DNA from: Billgrantia saliphila | GTDB lineage: Bacteria > Pseudomonadota > Gammaproteobacteria > Pseudomonadales > Halomonadaceae | DNA: 64,000 bases | NCBI RefSeq assembly: GCF_002930105.1 | Contig: NZ_PJRN01000001.1 | Span: 310,001-374,000, forward strand | Direction: 5' to 3' | Shown here: positions 57,660-64,000 of the stretch, one piece after another | How the letters are laid out: the number at the start of each line of letters is the position of its first letter | Position numbering within the stretch: position 1 is the stretch's first letter | Made by a program: the position numbers and the translations under genes | Notes under the pieces: model-generated | Databases searched by the model: none | Told to the model about the DNA's origin: nothing | What the model saw: only the letters and a program-made list of their open reading frames with translations

Positions 57660-58847
57660 TCATTCCCCTTCGATGCCGGTAATGGGGCGGGTGGTCCCCC
57701 AACTGCGACAGCGTGGACACTGCCAATGCAGCGGCTGGCCGGCGAAGCCGCAACGATGGCAGCGGTGGCGCGGGCGAGCCGCTAGCAGGGTGTGGGTGTG
57801 CTGCTTGAGCAGCAGTATCCGGCTGTCGGGCTCGCCACGTTCGAGCTGCTGGTGGCGATAGAGATCCAGAAGGTAGTCAAGCGCGCCCAGGCTGGGCGCC
57901 CGGTTGAGCTGTTCGCTGACCAGCTCGATGGCGGCTCGGAGTCCTTGTCGCTTACGCTGGGTTTCAGCCAGCATGATAATCAGGCTGGTCACGTGAGCGC
58001 GTGCCAGAAGGCCCTCCAGGCAAGCCACCAGACCGGTCTCGTCGTCAAGCATGAGAAAGGCGTGCTGAAGGGGCTCCAACACGGTCGGCATGAAATCCAG
58101 GTCCTGGTCGGGTATCCGCATCAGGGTGCGAATGGCATCGCGATAATGGCCGGTATCCTGAGCTAGCGCGGCGAGTAACAGGTTGGCTCGAACGCAGCGA
58201 GGATCGATGGAAAGGGCGCGTCGTAGATGCTTGCGTGCCAGCCCAGGGCTGGCTGAGTGGCGTTCCTGGTCGGCCAGTTCGCAAAGCCAGTGGGCGGCGG
58301 CTCGGCGGATATCCTCATGTTCGCGTATCAGGCTGGGGTAGGCTACGTCGAAGGCGGCCTGCCACTCTTTCTCACGATCTAGCAAGTCGGCCAATAGCCG
58401 CTTCGCGGCATGGCGAATATCGTCATGGGCGGAATCGCGAATGAGCTGCTGCTGCAGCCGCTCGGCGCGATCGAACAGGCCGAGGTGCAGGAAGTCACGG
58501 GAAAGCTCAAGCTGGACTTGGTCGCTCTGCAGCGCCGTCAGGGTTGGTCGGGCCAGCAGATTCTGGTGAATTTTAACGGCCCGGTCGGCTTCACCGCGGG
58601 TGCGAAATAGATTGCCCAGCGTGATGTGGGTATCGATGGTTTCGCTGTTGACTTCCAGTGCGTTGACGAACGTCTCGATGGCGCGGTCCGGTTGCTCGTT
58701 GAGCAGATAGTTCAGGCCGACGAAATAATCCCGCGATAGCGTGTTGGGTGGCGCGGGGCTCTTGTCGCCCTGACGCTCGCGGCGGCCAAGCCACCAGCCG
58801 ATGGCGATGGCCGCCACCAGCAGGATCAGCAGCAGGGCATCGGGCAT
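57660..58847 (-). CDS. lapB: Lipopolysaccharide assembly protein LapB (YciM)
   Basis: LapB controls LPS synthesis by presenting LpxC to FtsH in E. coli. The 395-residue protein has an N-terminal membrane anchor (LLLILLVAAIAIGWWLGRRE), a series of TPR units (about 45-330, starting DYFVGLNYLLNEQPDRAIETF) and a C-terminal rubredoxin-like zinc site: CHRCGFAGQPLHWQCPRC. The ATG at 58847 is directly adjacent to the lapA stop, so the pair is coupled. The order ihfB-lapA-lapB is conserved. Confidence 0.96.
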   Translation of the reverse strand: MPDALLLILLVAAIAIGWWLGRRERQGDKSPAPPNTLSRDYFVGLNYLLNEQPDRAIETFVNALEVNSETIDTHITLGNLFRTRGEADRAVKIHQNLLARPTLTALQSDQVQLELSRDFLHLGLFDRAERLQQQLIRDSAHDDIRHAAKRLLADLLDREKEWQAAFDVAYPSLIREHEDIRRAAAHWLCELADQERHSASPGLARKHLRRALSIDPRCVRANLLLAALAQDTGHYRDAIRTLMRIPDQDLDFMPTVLEPLQHAFLMLDDETGLVACLEGLLARAHVTSLIIMLAETQRKRQGLRAAIELVSEQLNRAPSLGALDYLLDLYRHQQLERGEPDSRILLLKQHTHTLLAARPRHRCHRCGFAGQPLHWQCPRCRSWGTTRPITGIEGE

Positions 58848-59153
58848 CTAGGGCAGTTCCTTGAGCTCCTGGACACGCAGGCGGTCGAGTTCCTTGCGCT
58901 GTTGCCGATTGAGGCGCTGTGCGCGTGAAAGCGCGGTGCGCAGCCGAAGCCAGACCCCGGTCATCGCCAGCATGCCGAGCAGGACGCCGCAGACCAGCGC
59001 TGCCAGGAGCCAGACGGAGAGCGATATCGCCGGCAGTTCCCACCAGATCAGGTTGAGCGGCACTGTCTGCTGGTTGTTGACGGCAAATAGAATGCCGATC
59101 AGCAGCACTGCCAGCAGTATGATGGCCAGGATCAGGCCTTTGAGCCAACGCAT
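58848..59153 (-). CDS. lapA: Lipopolysaccharide assembly protein LapA
   Basis: LapA is a small inner-membrane partner of LapB. The 101-residue protein has two membrane helices (LKGLILAIILLAVLLIGILFAV and ISLSVWLLAALVCGVLLGMLAM) separated by the conserved NNQQTVPLNLIWWELP. A basic, coiled-coil-like C-terminus follows. ATG 59153 gives MRWLKGL and follows AGGGATAG; the longer in-frame start at 59387 overlaps ihfB and is rejected. ihfB is 28 bp upstream. Confidence 0.94.
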   Translation of the reverse strand: MRWLKGLILAIILLAVLLIGILFAVNNQQTVPLNLIWWELPAISLSVWLLAALVCGVLLGMLAMTGVWLRLRTALSRAQRLNRQQRKELDRLRVQELKELP

Positions 59154-59181
59154 GTTTCTATCCCTTGTGAATGAAAAGAAA

Positions 59182-59478
59182 TTAATAGCCGAGGGCGCGG
59201 CTGGCATTGACCTGCTCGCGTAGCTCCTTACCGGGCTTGAAGTGTGGCACGAACTTGCCATCGAGCGCGACCGGTTCGCCGGTCTTCGGGTTGCGGCCGA
59301 CCCTGGGCTCACGATAGTGCAGAGAGAAACTCCCGAACCCACGGATTTCGACTCGGCCTCCCTCGGCCAGGGTGTCCGTAATATCATCGAGGATCAGGCG
59401 AACCGCAGATTCGACTTCCTTGATCGATAGCTCCGGCTGGCGCATGGCGATCTGTTCGATCAATTCGGATTTGGTCAT
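59182..59478 (-). CDS. ihfB: Integration host factor, beta subunit
   Basis: IhfB with IhfA binds and sharply bends DNA. The 98-residue protein starts [23 protein letters not shown] and has the DNA-minor-groove arm [27 protein letters not shown] (about 44-70), containing the intercalating Pro. In most gammaproteobacteria rpsA lies just upstream on the same strand; here the upstream side holds the divergent sdhE gene instead. Confidence 0.98.
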   Translation of the reverse strand: MTKSELIEQIAMRQPELSIKEVESAVRLILDDITDTLAEGGRVEIRGFGSFSLHYREPRVGRNPKTGEPVALDGKFVPHFKPGKELREQVNASRALGY

Positions 59479-59642
59479 CGGTCATCTCCAGGCGGTACCC
59501 GGTCCGGTGGGACCTGGGCGGGCGGCATTCTTGTTGTTTCGTCAGCATACTGCTCAAACCGAGATAAAACAACGCACTACGCCCATGGTCAAGGAAATCT
59601 GACAAAGCCCTCCCAAGCGCTGCTCGTCGGTGGCGGCTCCGG

Positions 59643-59648
59643 TATACT
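59643..59648 (+). promoter_or_regulatory. Candidate -10 element for sdhE
   Basis: TATACT lies 35 bp before the TTG start of sdhE. It has no clear -35. Confidence 0.28.
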
Positions 59649-59682
59649 GGTGCCACATTCATTCGTACCATCGAGGCCGACG

Positions 59683-59976
59683 TTGAGCGAAGCGACCAAC
59701 ATCGACGCCGCAGCCCTGCGCAAGCGGCTCTACTGGCATTCTCGCCGGGGAATGTGGGAACTCGACCTGCTGTTGATCCCCTTTCTCGAGCACTGTTATG
59801 ACGGGCTCGAAGCCGGGGATCAGGCGGCCTACCGCGCCCTGATCGAAGGTGAGGATCAAGATCTGTTCGCCTGGCTGATGCAGCGGGAGCCCGCCCCCCC
59901 TTCCTTTCGTCGTATCGTGACGTTGATTCAGGCACATGCCGAGAACGCCGACAACGATCCGCGTCGTCCCATCTAG
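59683..59976 (+). CDS. sdhE: FAD assembly factor SdhE
   Basis: SdhE promotes covalent attachment of FAD to succinate dehydrogenase and related flavoproteins. The 97-residue protein has the diagnostic RGMWELDLLLIPF (RGxxE motif, about residues 22-34), and LFAWLMQREPAP near the C-terminus. TTG 59683 has TCGAGG seven bases upstream and gives the usual length; GTG 59650 is too close to the promoter. It overlaps ygfX by 41 bases. It stands divergent from ihfB. Confidence 0.93.
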   Translation: MSEATNIDAAALRKRLYWHSRRGMWELDLLLIPFLEHCYDGLEAGDQAAYRALIEGEDQDLFAWLMQREPAPPSFRRIVTLIQAHAENADNDPRRPI

Positions 59977-60331
59977 ACTGGCCGCCTTGTGCCAGACGCT
60001 GTTGGCCCTGGCCATCGTCGGCGCGCTGCTGGGCTATGCGTCGATCTGGCTGGTCGCTTCGGGTGTGATCTGGTTGGTGGCGCTGGGCGTATGGCTACGA
60101 CGCAGGCAACCGTGCGGGGAGTTGCGTCTGGTGCCAGGGCCCGATGCCGGTTGGCGCTGGCTGTGGAGGCCGGAAGGAGAGAGTGAATCGCAGCCGGTCA
60201 CGCTGCGCTGCGTCTATATGGGGCCGTGGCTGGTGGGGCTGGTGCTGGATGGGCGTTCGCTGTGGTTATGGCCCGACAGTGCACCGCGCGAAGCGCTGAG
60301 GCAGCTGCGCCGTGCGTTGATCCGAGTCTGA
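59936..60331 (+). CDS. ygfX: YgfX-family membrane protein (CptA-like)
   Basis: The 131-residue protein has two close N-terminal membrane helices (LLALAIVGALLGYASIWLV and ASGVIWLVALGVWL) and a soluble part with GELRLVPGPDAGWRWLWRP, LVGLVLDGRSLWLWPDS and LRQLRRALI. This matches YgfX, the partner of SdhE. In E. coli YgfX (CptA) interferes with cytoskeletal polymers and has been called a toxin. The start ATG lies inside sdhE, so the genes overlap. It is convergent with nadB. Confidence 0.85.
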   Translation: MPRTPTTIRVVPSRLAALCQTLLALAIVGALLGYASIWLVASGVIWLVALGVWLRRRQPCGELRLVPGPDAGWRWLWRPEGESESQPVTLRCVYMGPWLVGLVLDGRSLWLWPDSAPREALRQLRRALIRV

Positions 60332-60361
60332 TTCGCGGCTTCCTGGAGCGCACCCCTGCCA

Positions 60362-61951
60362 TCAGGCGACCGGCTCCAGATCGGCGAGGCGCAACCGTGA
60401 GGAGCGGGACGCCTGTCCGGACTCGCTATGGTGCGGGCAGGCGGGGTTGTAGTGCAGTCCTCGCGATTCGCGTCGTGCGCGAGCGGCCTTTACCGTCAGG
60501 CGGGCGAGCCTGAGTGCGTGCCACAGGCTCGCCAGTGTCGCGCTGGGCGCTGCCTCCGGCATGACGGCCATCACCTCGCGACTCAACGCTTCCAGTTCGC
60601 GAGCCGCAGCGTCGAGTCCGGCATCGCGGCGCACGATCGCCACATGGCGGCTCATCGTATCCCGCAGGCACAGGCGCCACTCGCGGAGGCGCTGGGCGTC
60701 GACGTGACGCTCACCGGTCCGAGGCGACGACGGGGGGGAGGAATCCATAGGTTCTGCTTGAGCCAGGCGCGCCGCGCAGCTGCGGGCATACACGAGACAC
60801 TCCAGCAGTGAATTGCTGGCCATGCGGTTGGCGCCGTGCAGCCCCGTGCAGGCGACCTCGCCGATGGCGTAGAGGCGCGGGACGCTCGAGCTGCCATCGA
60901 GCTCCGTCGCCACGCCGCCGCAGCTGTAGTGCGCGGCGGGCACAACGGGGATTGGTTGGCGAGTGATGTCGAGTCCGCGTGCCAGACAGTGGGCATGGAT
61001 GGTGGGGAAATGATGGCGTATGGCCGCTTCCCCCAAATGCTGGATGTCCAGCCACACGTGCGGAGACTCGGTGCGCTGCATCTCGGCGTCGATGGCGCGC
61101 GCCACGATATCGCGCGGGGCGAGTTCGGCGCGTTCGTCCCGTTCGAGCATGAAGCGACGACCATCGTTGCTCAGCAGCCTGCCTCCTTCGCCGCGCACCG
61201 CCTCGCTGATCAGAAAGGGCGGTCCCTCCGGATCGTAGAGGCAGGTCGGGTGGAATTGCTGGAACTCAAGGTTCATCAGTTCGGCGCCCAGTTCGGCGGC
61301 CATCATCATGCCTTCGCCGCTGGCGGGGTGGGGGCTGGTGGTGTGGCGATACAGTCCGCTGGCCCCGCCGGTGGCTAGAACCGTATCGTGAGCCAAGAGC
61401 TCCAGGAGGCGACCCTGGTTGTCCAGACAGCGTGCGCCCCGACAATTTCCCTCGGCGTCGCCCAGCAGGCCGATGGCGGTGAGATCGTCGCGAATGACAA
61501 TTGACGGATGCGCCACGGCATGGCGCTTCAAGGTGTCGAGCACGGCGCGTCCGGTGGCGTCTTCGGCATGAATGATGCGGCGCGCCCCGTGACCCCCCTC
61601 GCGCGTCAGGTGGTAGGGGTAGCTGGCGGTGGGGCTGGAGTCGCGCGTGAACGGCACGCCCAGAGACAGTAGCCATTCGATGGCCGAGGGGCCCTGCTCG
61701 ACGGTGAAGCGTACCGCGCGCTCATCGCAGAGGCCGTCGCCGGCCACCAGCGTGTCCGCCACATGAGCCTCGAAGTCGTCCTGGGGAGAGAGTACCGCCG
61801 CGATGCCGCCCTGTGCCCAGCGACTGGCGCCCTGATCGTCGCTGGCGGGGCGTACAAGCGTCACGCGTCGGCTGTCAGCCACGTGAAGGGCCAGAGTCAG
61901 GCCGGCTACGCCACCGCCGACAACCAGTACGTCATGTTCGCTACGGGACAT
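60362..61951 (-). CDS. nadB: L-aspartate oxidase
   Basis: NadB oxidises aspartate to iminoaspartate for NAD synthesis, using FAD. The 529-residue protein has the FAD-binding VLVVGGGVAGLTLALHVA, ASRWAQGGIAAVLSP, ATGGASGLYRHTTSPH, the substrate region EFQQFHPTCLYDPEGPPFLISEAVRGEGG and the FAD-contact TGLHGANRMASNSLLECLVYA. ATG 61951 gives MSRSEHDVLVVGG; the in-frame start at 62071 runs through the tRNA-derived repeat and is rejected. The C-terminal helical part is complete. Confidence 0.97.
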   Translation of the reverse strand: MSRSEHDVLVVGGGVAGLTLALHVADSRRVTLVRPASDDQGASRWAQGGIAAVLSPQDDFEAHVADTLVAGDGLCDERAVRFTVEQGPSAIEWLLSLGVPFTRDSSPTASYPYHLTREGGHGARRIIHAEDATGRAVLDTLKRHAVAHPSIVIRDDLTAIGLLGDAEGNCRGARCLDNQGRLLELLAHDTVLATGGASGLYRHTTSPHPASGEGMMMAAELGAELMNLEFQQFHPTCLYDPEGPPFLISEAVRGEGGRLLSNDGRRFMLERDERAELAPRDIVARAIDAEMQRTESPHVWLDIQHLGEAAIRHHFPTIHAHCLARGLDITRQPIPVVPAAHYSCGGVATELDGSSSVPRLYAIGEVACTGLHGANRMASNSLLECLVYARSCAARLAQAEPMDSSPPSSPRTGERHVDAQRLREWRLCLRDTMSRHVAIVRRDAGLDAAARELEALSREVMAVMPEAAPSATLASLWHALRLARLTVKAARARRESRGLHYNPACPHHSESGQASRSSRLRLADLEPVA

Positions 61952-62030
61952 GGCCTTACTCGCTGAAGCTATGGCATCAGCTAGCCTGGCTCGAAGTTCC
62001 GCACAGCAAAGGTCAGGCTGGCGAGGCGCC

Positions 62031-62086
62031 TGGTGCCCGGAGCCGGGCTCGAACCGGCACGGTGTTGCCACCGAGAGATTTTAAGT
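62031..62086 (-). repeat. 56-bp direct repeat: partial tRNA-Leu(UAA) 3' segment (distal attachment site)
   Basis: These 56 bases are identical to 63039-63094, the part of the tRNA-Leu gene from the anticodon loop to the CCA end. Identity stops at the anticodon-loop edge, leaving no complete tRNA here. Such duplicates are left when a tyrosine recombinase inserts at a tRNA 3' end. A second copy is 1008 bp away. Confidence 0.92.
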
Positions 62087-62438
62087 TCGTTCCGAGGCTG
62101 CGCTTGCACTGCGGTTCCTTGTAGAATCAACAAGCTAGCGGATGCAATGTTTGTGTTGGCCGCCATAATAGCATGGATTTTGCGACCAAAATGCGACCAA
62201 GCGAGTGCCACGCGCCATGCTCGCCATGGCAGGTAGTATTCAGAAGGAAGGACTCATGGGGAAGGCTCTGCTTGATCATGCGGGCGAGCGGGGCGGCTGA
62301 TACCGCCGTGGCAGACAGGACGCCCAGTACGCCATCGGGAATGATGCCCTCCCAGACAGGCAGGGGAGGCGCCGGGAGTGAGCCGGCAGGGCGGCATTAA
62401 CTGGAAACCGTACGAATACGGGAGATAATTAACGTTGA

Positions 62439-62465
62439 GTGTAACTTCGTGTGACCTAGTGTAAG
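62439..62465. repeat. Three phased 7-mers GTGTRAC/G at exact 10-bp spacing
   Basis: GTGTAAC (62439), GTGTGAC (62449) and GTGTAAG (62459) start exactly 10 bp apart, on one face of the helix. They lie 41 bp before the small ORF of the element. This spacing suits cooperative binding by a regulator, excisionase or integrase arm domain. Confidence 0.6.
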
Positions 62466-62484
62466 CAATGTGGACAATGCTTAC
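62461..62484. repeat. Inverted repeat GTAAGCA / TGCTTAC
   Basis: The seven-base arms (62461-62467 and 62478-62484) are separated by ten bases and overlap the third phased 7-mer. It ends 21 bp before the ATG at 62506, where an operator for that ORF would be expected. Confidence 0.5.
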
Positions 62485-62505
62485 GCAGCGACACGGAGCG
62501 AAGAT

Positions 62506-62691
62506 ATGAACAAGACAGAGCAAACGGCAGATACGAAGCGGCTGCATTTTGGCCTCGGCCAGATCCGACGCAAGGAAGATGGGCCAATCAGCGCGCAGCA
62601 GGCTGCCAATCTTCGGCGAGCGGCCGAGTATGCCGCAAGGCGCAGCGGCATCAAGGAAGCGCTTATTCAGCTTTGGAAGGTTGTCCATTGA
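62506..62691 (+). CDS. Small hypothetical protein of the integrated element
   Basis: The 61-residue product starts MNKTEQTADTKRLHFGLG and has a central RRAAEYAARRSGIKEALIQLW helix that is amphipathic and Arg/Ala-rich. No family is recognised. A ribosome-binding site is weak (GGAGCGAAGAT before ATG 62506). A terminator-like hairpin starts 17 bp after the stop, which favours a true small gene. It may be cargo or a regulator of the parent element. Confidence 0.45.
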   Translation: MNKTEQTADTKRLHFGLGQIRRKEDGPISAQQAANLRRAAEYAARRSGIKEALIQLWKVVH

Positions 62692-62707
62692 TTGCAGTGC
62701 ACGAAAA

Positions 62708-62731
62708 AGCCCCGCCGGTTAGGGCAGGGCT
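62708..62731 (+). terminator. Decayed terminator-like hairpin after the small ORF
   Basis: AGCCCCGCC pairs with GGGCAGGGCT with one mismatch, around a short GGTTA loop, after a run of five A residues. The distal T run is reduced to TTCATTCG. Confidence 0.5.
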
Positions 62732-62771
62732 TCATTCGAACTATGGCTGCGGGCGTACCTCTAACAGCCTG

Positions 62772-62999
62772 AAGGCGAGGGCGGCAGTAGGGCGGCCGGA
62801 CCTGCGGTTCCATGACTTGCGACACACCTATGCCTCGCTACTGGCTGAAGCCGGCGAGGTGATGACGACGGTGCAGGCGTTGTTGGGCCACAGCAGTCTC
62901 GGAGTGACGAGCCGGTACGCTCACATGTTCGATACGAGACTGGACCGGGTCGCAGGGAAGCTGCCGAGGTTCTGCTACCAAACTGCGACCACGCATTAG
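62772..62999 (+). pseudogene. Tyrosine recombinase (integrase), 3' fragment
   Basis: The frame encodes the C-terminal catalytic end of a phage-type integrase: RPDLRFHDLRHTYASLLAEAG (catalytic Arg and His), LLGHSSLGVTSRYAHM with the second His and the nucleophilic Tyr, then TRLDRVAGKLPRFC to the stop at 62999. The first catalytic Arg, the core-binding domain and the N-terminal arm-binding domain are missing. Upstream of about 62772 the frame runs through the hairpin at 62708, so the junction is a deletion scar. It ends 39 bp before the tRNA-Leu 3' end, the usual position of an integrase next to its attachment site. Confidence 0.85.
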
Positions 63000-63038
63000 G
63001 TCACAAGAGATGAAATTGACGTAAGGGGCTGATCTGCT

Positions 63039-63094
63039 TGGTGCCCGGAGCCGGGCTCGAACCGGCACGGTGTTGCCACCGAGAGATTTTAAGT
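63039..63094 (-). repeat. 56-bp direct repeat, copy within intact tRNA-Leu (proximal attachment site)
   Basis: This is the tRNA-internal copy of the repeat at 62031-62086. It spans from the anticodon loop to the CCA end of the gene. Confidence 0.92.
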
Positions 63095-63125
63095 CTCTTG
63101 CGTCTACCAATTTCGCCATCCGGGC
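63039..63125 (-). tRNA. tRNA-Leu (anticodon UAA)
   Basis: The 87-nt gene has acceptor arms GCCCGGA and TCCGGGC, an encoded CCA, and the long variable arm of class II tRNAs. The anticodon stem AGAGA/TCTCT encloses CTTAAAA, giving UAA. It is the third of three tRNAs after pgsA, matching the E. coli glyW-cysT-leuZ order, and serves as the attachment site of the remnant element. Confidence 0.97.
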
Positions 63126-63162
63126 GGCACGGTTTCGAGCAGGCAGCTGAAGGGAAAAGAAG

Positions 63163-63236
63163 TGGAGGCTGGAGTCGGAATCGAACCGGCGTACACGGAG
63201 TTGCAGTCCGCTGCATAACCACTCTGCCATCCAGCC
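63163..63236 (-). tRNA. tRNA-Cys (anticodon GCA)
   Basis: The 74-nt cloverleaf has acceptor arms GGCTGGA and TCCAGCC, discriminator U typical for Cys, an encoded CCA and the anticodon loop CTGCAAC. It lies between tRNA-Gly and tRNA-Leu. Confidence 0.97.
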
Positions 63237-63316
63237 TCGGGGAGTCGTCTCTGCGAGAACTTCATGCTGCCGGCGCACCGTACATGAATTTGGCTCTTCG
63301 CATCGTGACTCGAGTC

Positions 63317-63391
63317 TGGAGCGGGAAAGGAGATTCGAACTCCCGACCCTCGCCTTGGCAAGGCGATGCTCTACCACTGAGCTATTCCCGC
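63317..63391 (-). tRNA. tRNA-Gly (anticodon GCC)
   Basis: The cloverleaf has acceptor arms GCGGGAA and TTCCCGC, discriminator U, an encoded CCA and the anticodon loop TTGCCAA within the CGCC/GGCG stem. It is the first tRNA after pgsA. Confidence 0.97.
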
Positions 63392-63455
63392 TCGACTCGA
63401 GTGCGAATTATACGGATAAGCCGGTACCTGTCAATCACTTGTTGGCCTGCGGGGA

Positions 63456-64000
63456 CTACATGGAACGGCTCAGATGGGGCCAGGCGGCACGCAGGTAGAG
63501 CACCATGGACCACAGCGTGAGGAGCGCGGCCACATGCAGGGTCACGACGCCGACCATGGACAACGGCGTACCCGGGGCAAAGGCCAGCAACAGCAGTAGG
63601 GCGACCATCTGCAGGGTGGTCTTGACCTTGCCCAGCCACGAGACGGCCACGTTGCCTCGCTTGCCCATCTCGGCCATCCATTCCCGCAGTGCCGAGATCA
63701 CGATCTCGCGGCCGATGATCACCAGTGCCGGCAGCGTCAACCAGATGCTGTCGAAGCGTTCAATCAGCAGGGCAAGGGCGACGGCAACCATGACCTTGTC
63801 GGCCACCGGATCGAGAAAGGCGCCGAAGGGAGTGGACTGGTCCCACAGCCGTGCCAGGTAGCCGTCGAGCCAGTCGGTCACCGCGGCCAGGGCGAAAAGG
63901 GCCGCCGCCACAGGCAGGCTCCAGGAATAGGGAAGATAGAAGAACACCACCAGCAGCGGGATGAAGGCGATTCTTGCCAGCGTCAGGATGTTGGGGATGT
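63456..64000 (-). CDS. pgsA: CDP-diacylglycerol--glycerol-3-phosphate 3-phosphatidyltransferase (5' end beyond window)
   Basis: PgsA makes phosphatidylglycerol phosphate, the first step to phosphatidylglycerol and cardiolipin. The frame is open to the window edge, reading [28 protein letters not shown] before the internal Met at 63950, so the true start is outside. The CDP-alcohol phosphotransferase signature [28 protein letters not shown] (D-G-x2-A-R-x8-G-x3-D-x3-D) is complete. Three or four membrane helices follow. The three tRNA genes lie downstream, an arrangement shared with E. coli. Confidence 0.96.
   Translation of the reverse strand, partial: IPNILTLARIAFIPLLVVFFYLPYSWSLPVAAALFALAAVTDWLDGYLARLWDQSTPFGAFLDPVADKVMVAVALALLIERFDSIWLTLPALVIIGREIVISALREWMAEMGKRGNVAVSWLGKVKTTLQMVALLLLLAFAPGTPLSMVGVVTLHVAALLTLWSMVLYLRAAWPHLSRSM

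Larger units (their letters stand above)
62031..63038. mobile_element. Remnant of a tRNA-Leu-integrated element, about 1 kb
   Basis: The segment runs from the distal copy of the 56-bp repeat to the 3' end of the intact tRNA-Leu(UAA). It contains a 5'-truncated tyrosine integrase, one short ORF of unknown type, three TGCGACCA motifs near the ends (62181, 62192, 62984), three 10-bp-phased 7-mers and a decayed hairpin. The remaining DNA (62087-62505) has no supported gene. It is best read as an integrative element or prophage reduced by internal deletion. Size is exact by the repeats; the origin is inferred. Confidence 0.85.

Noticed and set aside
62031-62086. Second tRNA-Leu gene
   Set aside because: Only the part from the anticodon loop to the 3' end is present. 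The 5' acceptor, D arm and 5' anticodon strand are absent, so it is an attachment-site copy.
62254-62688. 144-codon minus-strand ORF in the integrated remnant
   Set aside because: It crosses the phased repeats and the better-supported small plus-strand ORF, and has no ribosome-binding site or family resemblance.

Overview
The window looks like chromosome of a moderately halophilic gammaproteobacterium, most likely Halomonas or another member of the Halomonadaceae. This is inferred from the GC-rich housekeeping genes, the acidic tail on AccD, and gene orders shared with Pseudomonas and other gammaproteobacteria: leuCDB-asd-fimV-truA-trpF-accD-folC-dedD-cvpA-purF-metZ, leuS-lptE-holA, ihfB-lapA-lapB-pyrF, and pgsA-tRNA(Gly)-tRNA(Cys)-tRNA(Leu). 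No database search was possible, so the genus is an inference.

Positions 1-18000 are a surface-polysaccharide locus. It opens with the C-terminal kinase domain of a Wzc-type tyrosine kinase, cut by the window edge. A polymerase-like membrane protein, a GT2 glycosyltransferase, a TupA-like ATP-grasp enzyme, two GT4 glycosyltransferases, an initiating phosphoglycosyl transferase, a second ATP-grasp enzyme, a DegT/PglE-type sugar aminotransferase, a YdcF/ElyC-type protein and, on the opposite strand, a WbpM/PglF-type 4,6-dehydratase follow. An AT-rich gap leads to the cognate low-molecular-weight phosphatase (Wzb), an O-antigen-ligase-type protein, two small genes and an asparagine-synthetase-like protein. 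Polymerase through TupA-like (about 850-4100) is clearly more AT-rich than the rest, which suggests transfer. The striking point is the number of ATP-dependent amide-forming enzymes, one of them in the slot usually held by a PglD-type acetyltransferase. I infer an amino-acid-decorated or amidated glycan.

Positions 18-26 kb hold a PA2778/PA2779-like pair, holA, lptE, leuS, a YbeL-like zinc-ribbon protein, and a second small glycan unit (sugar transferase plus FemAB/GNAT-like protein). Positions 26-47.8 kb carry a transporter, a LysR regulator divergent from leuCD-leuB, then asd, fimV, truA, the trp genes F, B and A, accD, folC, dedD, cvpA, purF, metZ, a cytochrome b561 and a YceI protein. An imperfectly palindromic repeat of about 46 bp occurs in opposite orientations on either side of leuCD.

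Positions 47.8-60.3 kb contain a stand-alone PAS protein coupled to a MATE pump, a Spy-like protein, an NCS2 permease divergent from a Crp/Fnr regulator, an aromatic aminotransferase, a diguanylate cyclase, cfa, pyrF, lapB-lapA-ihfB, sdhE and ygfX. nadB follows. At 62031-63038 there is a decayed element of about 1 kb at the 3' end of tRNA-Leu(UAA). It is bounded by a 56-bp perfect repeat of the 3' part of the tRNA and holds a truncated tyrosine integrase, phased 7-mers and one small unknown ORF. The window ends with the three-tRNA cluster and the start-truncated pgsA.
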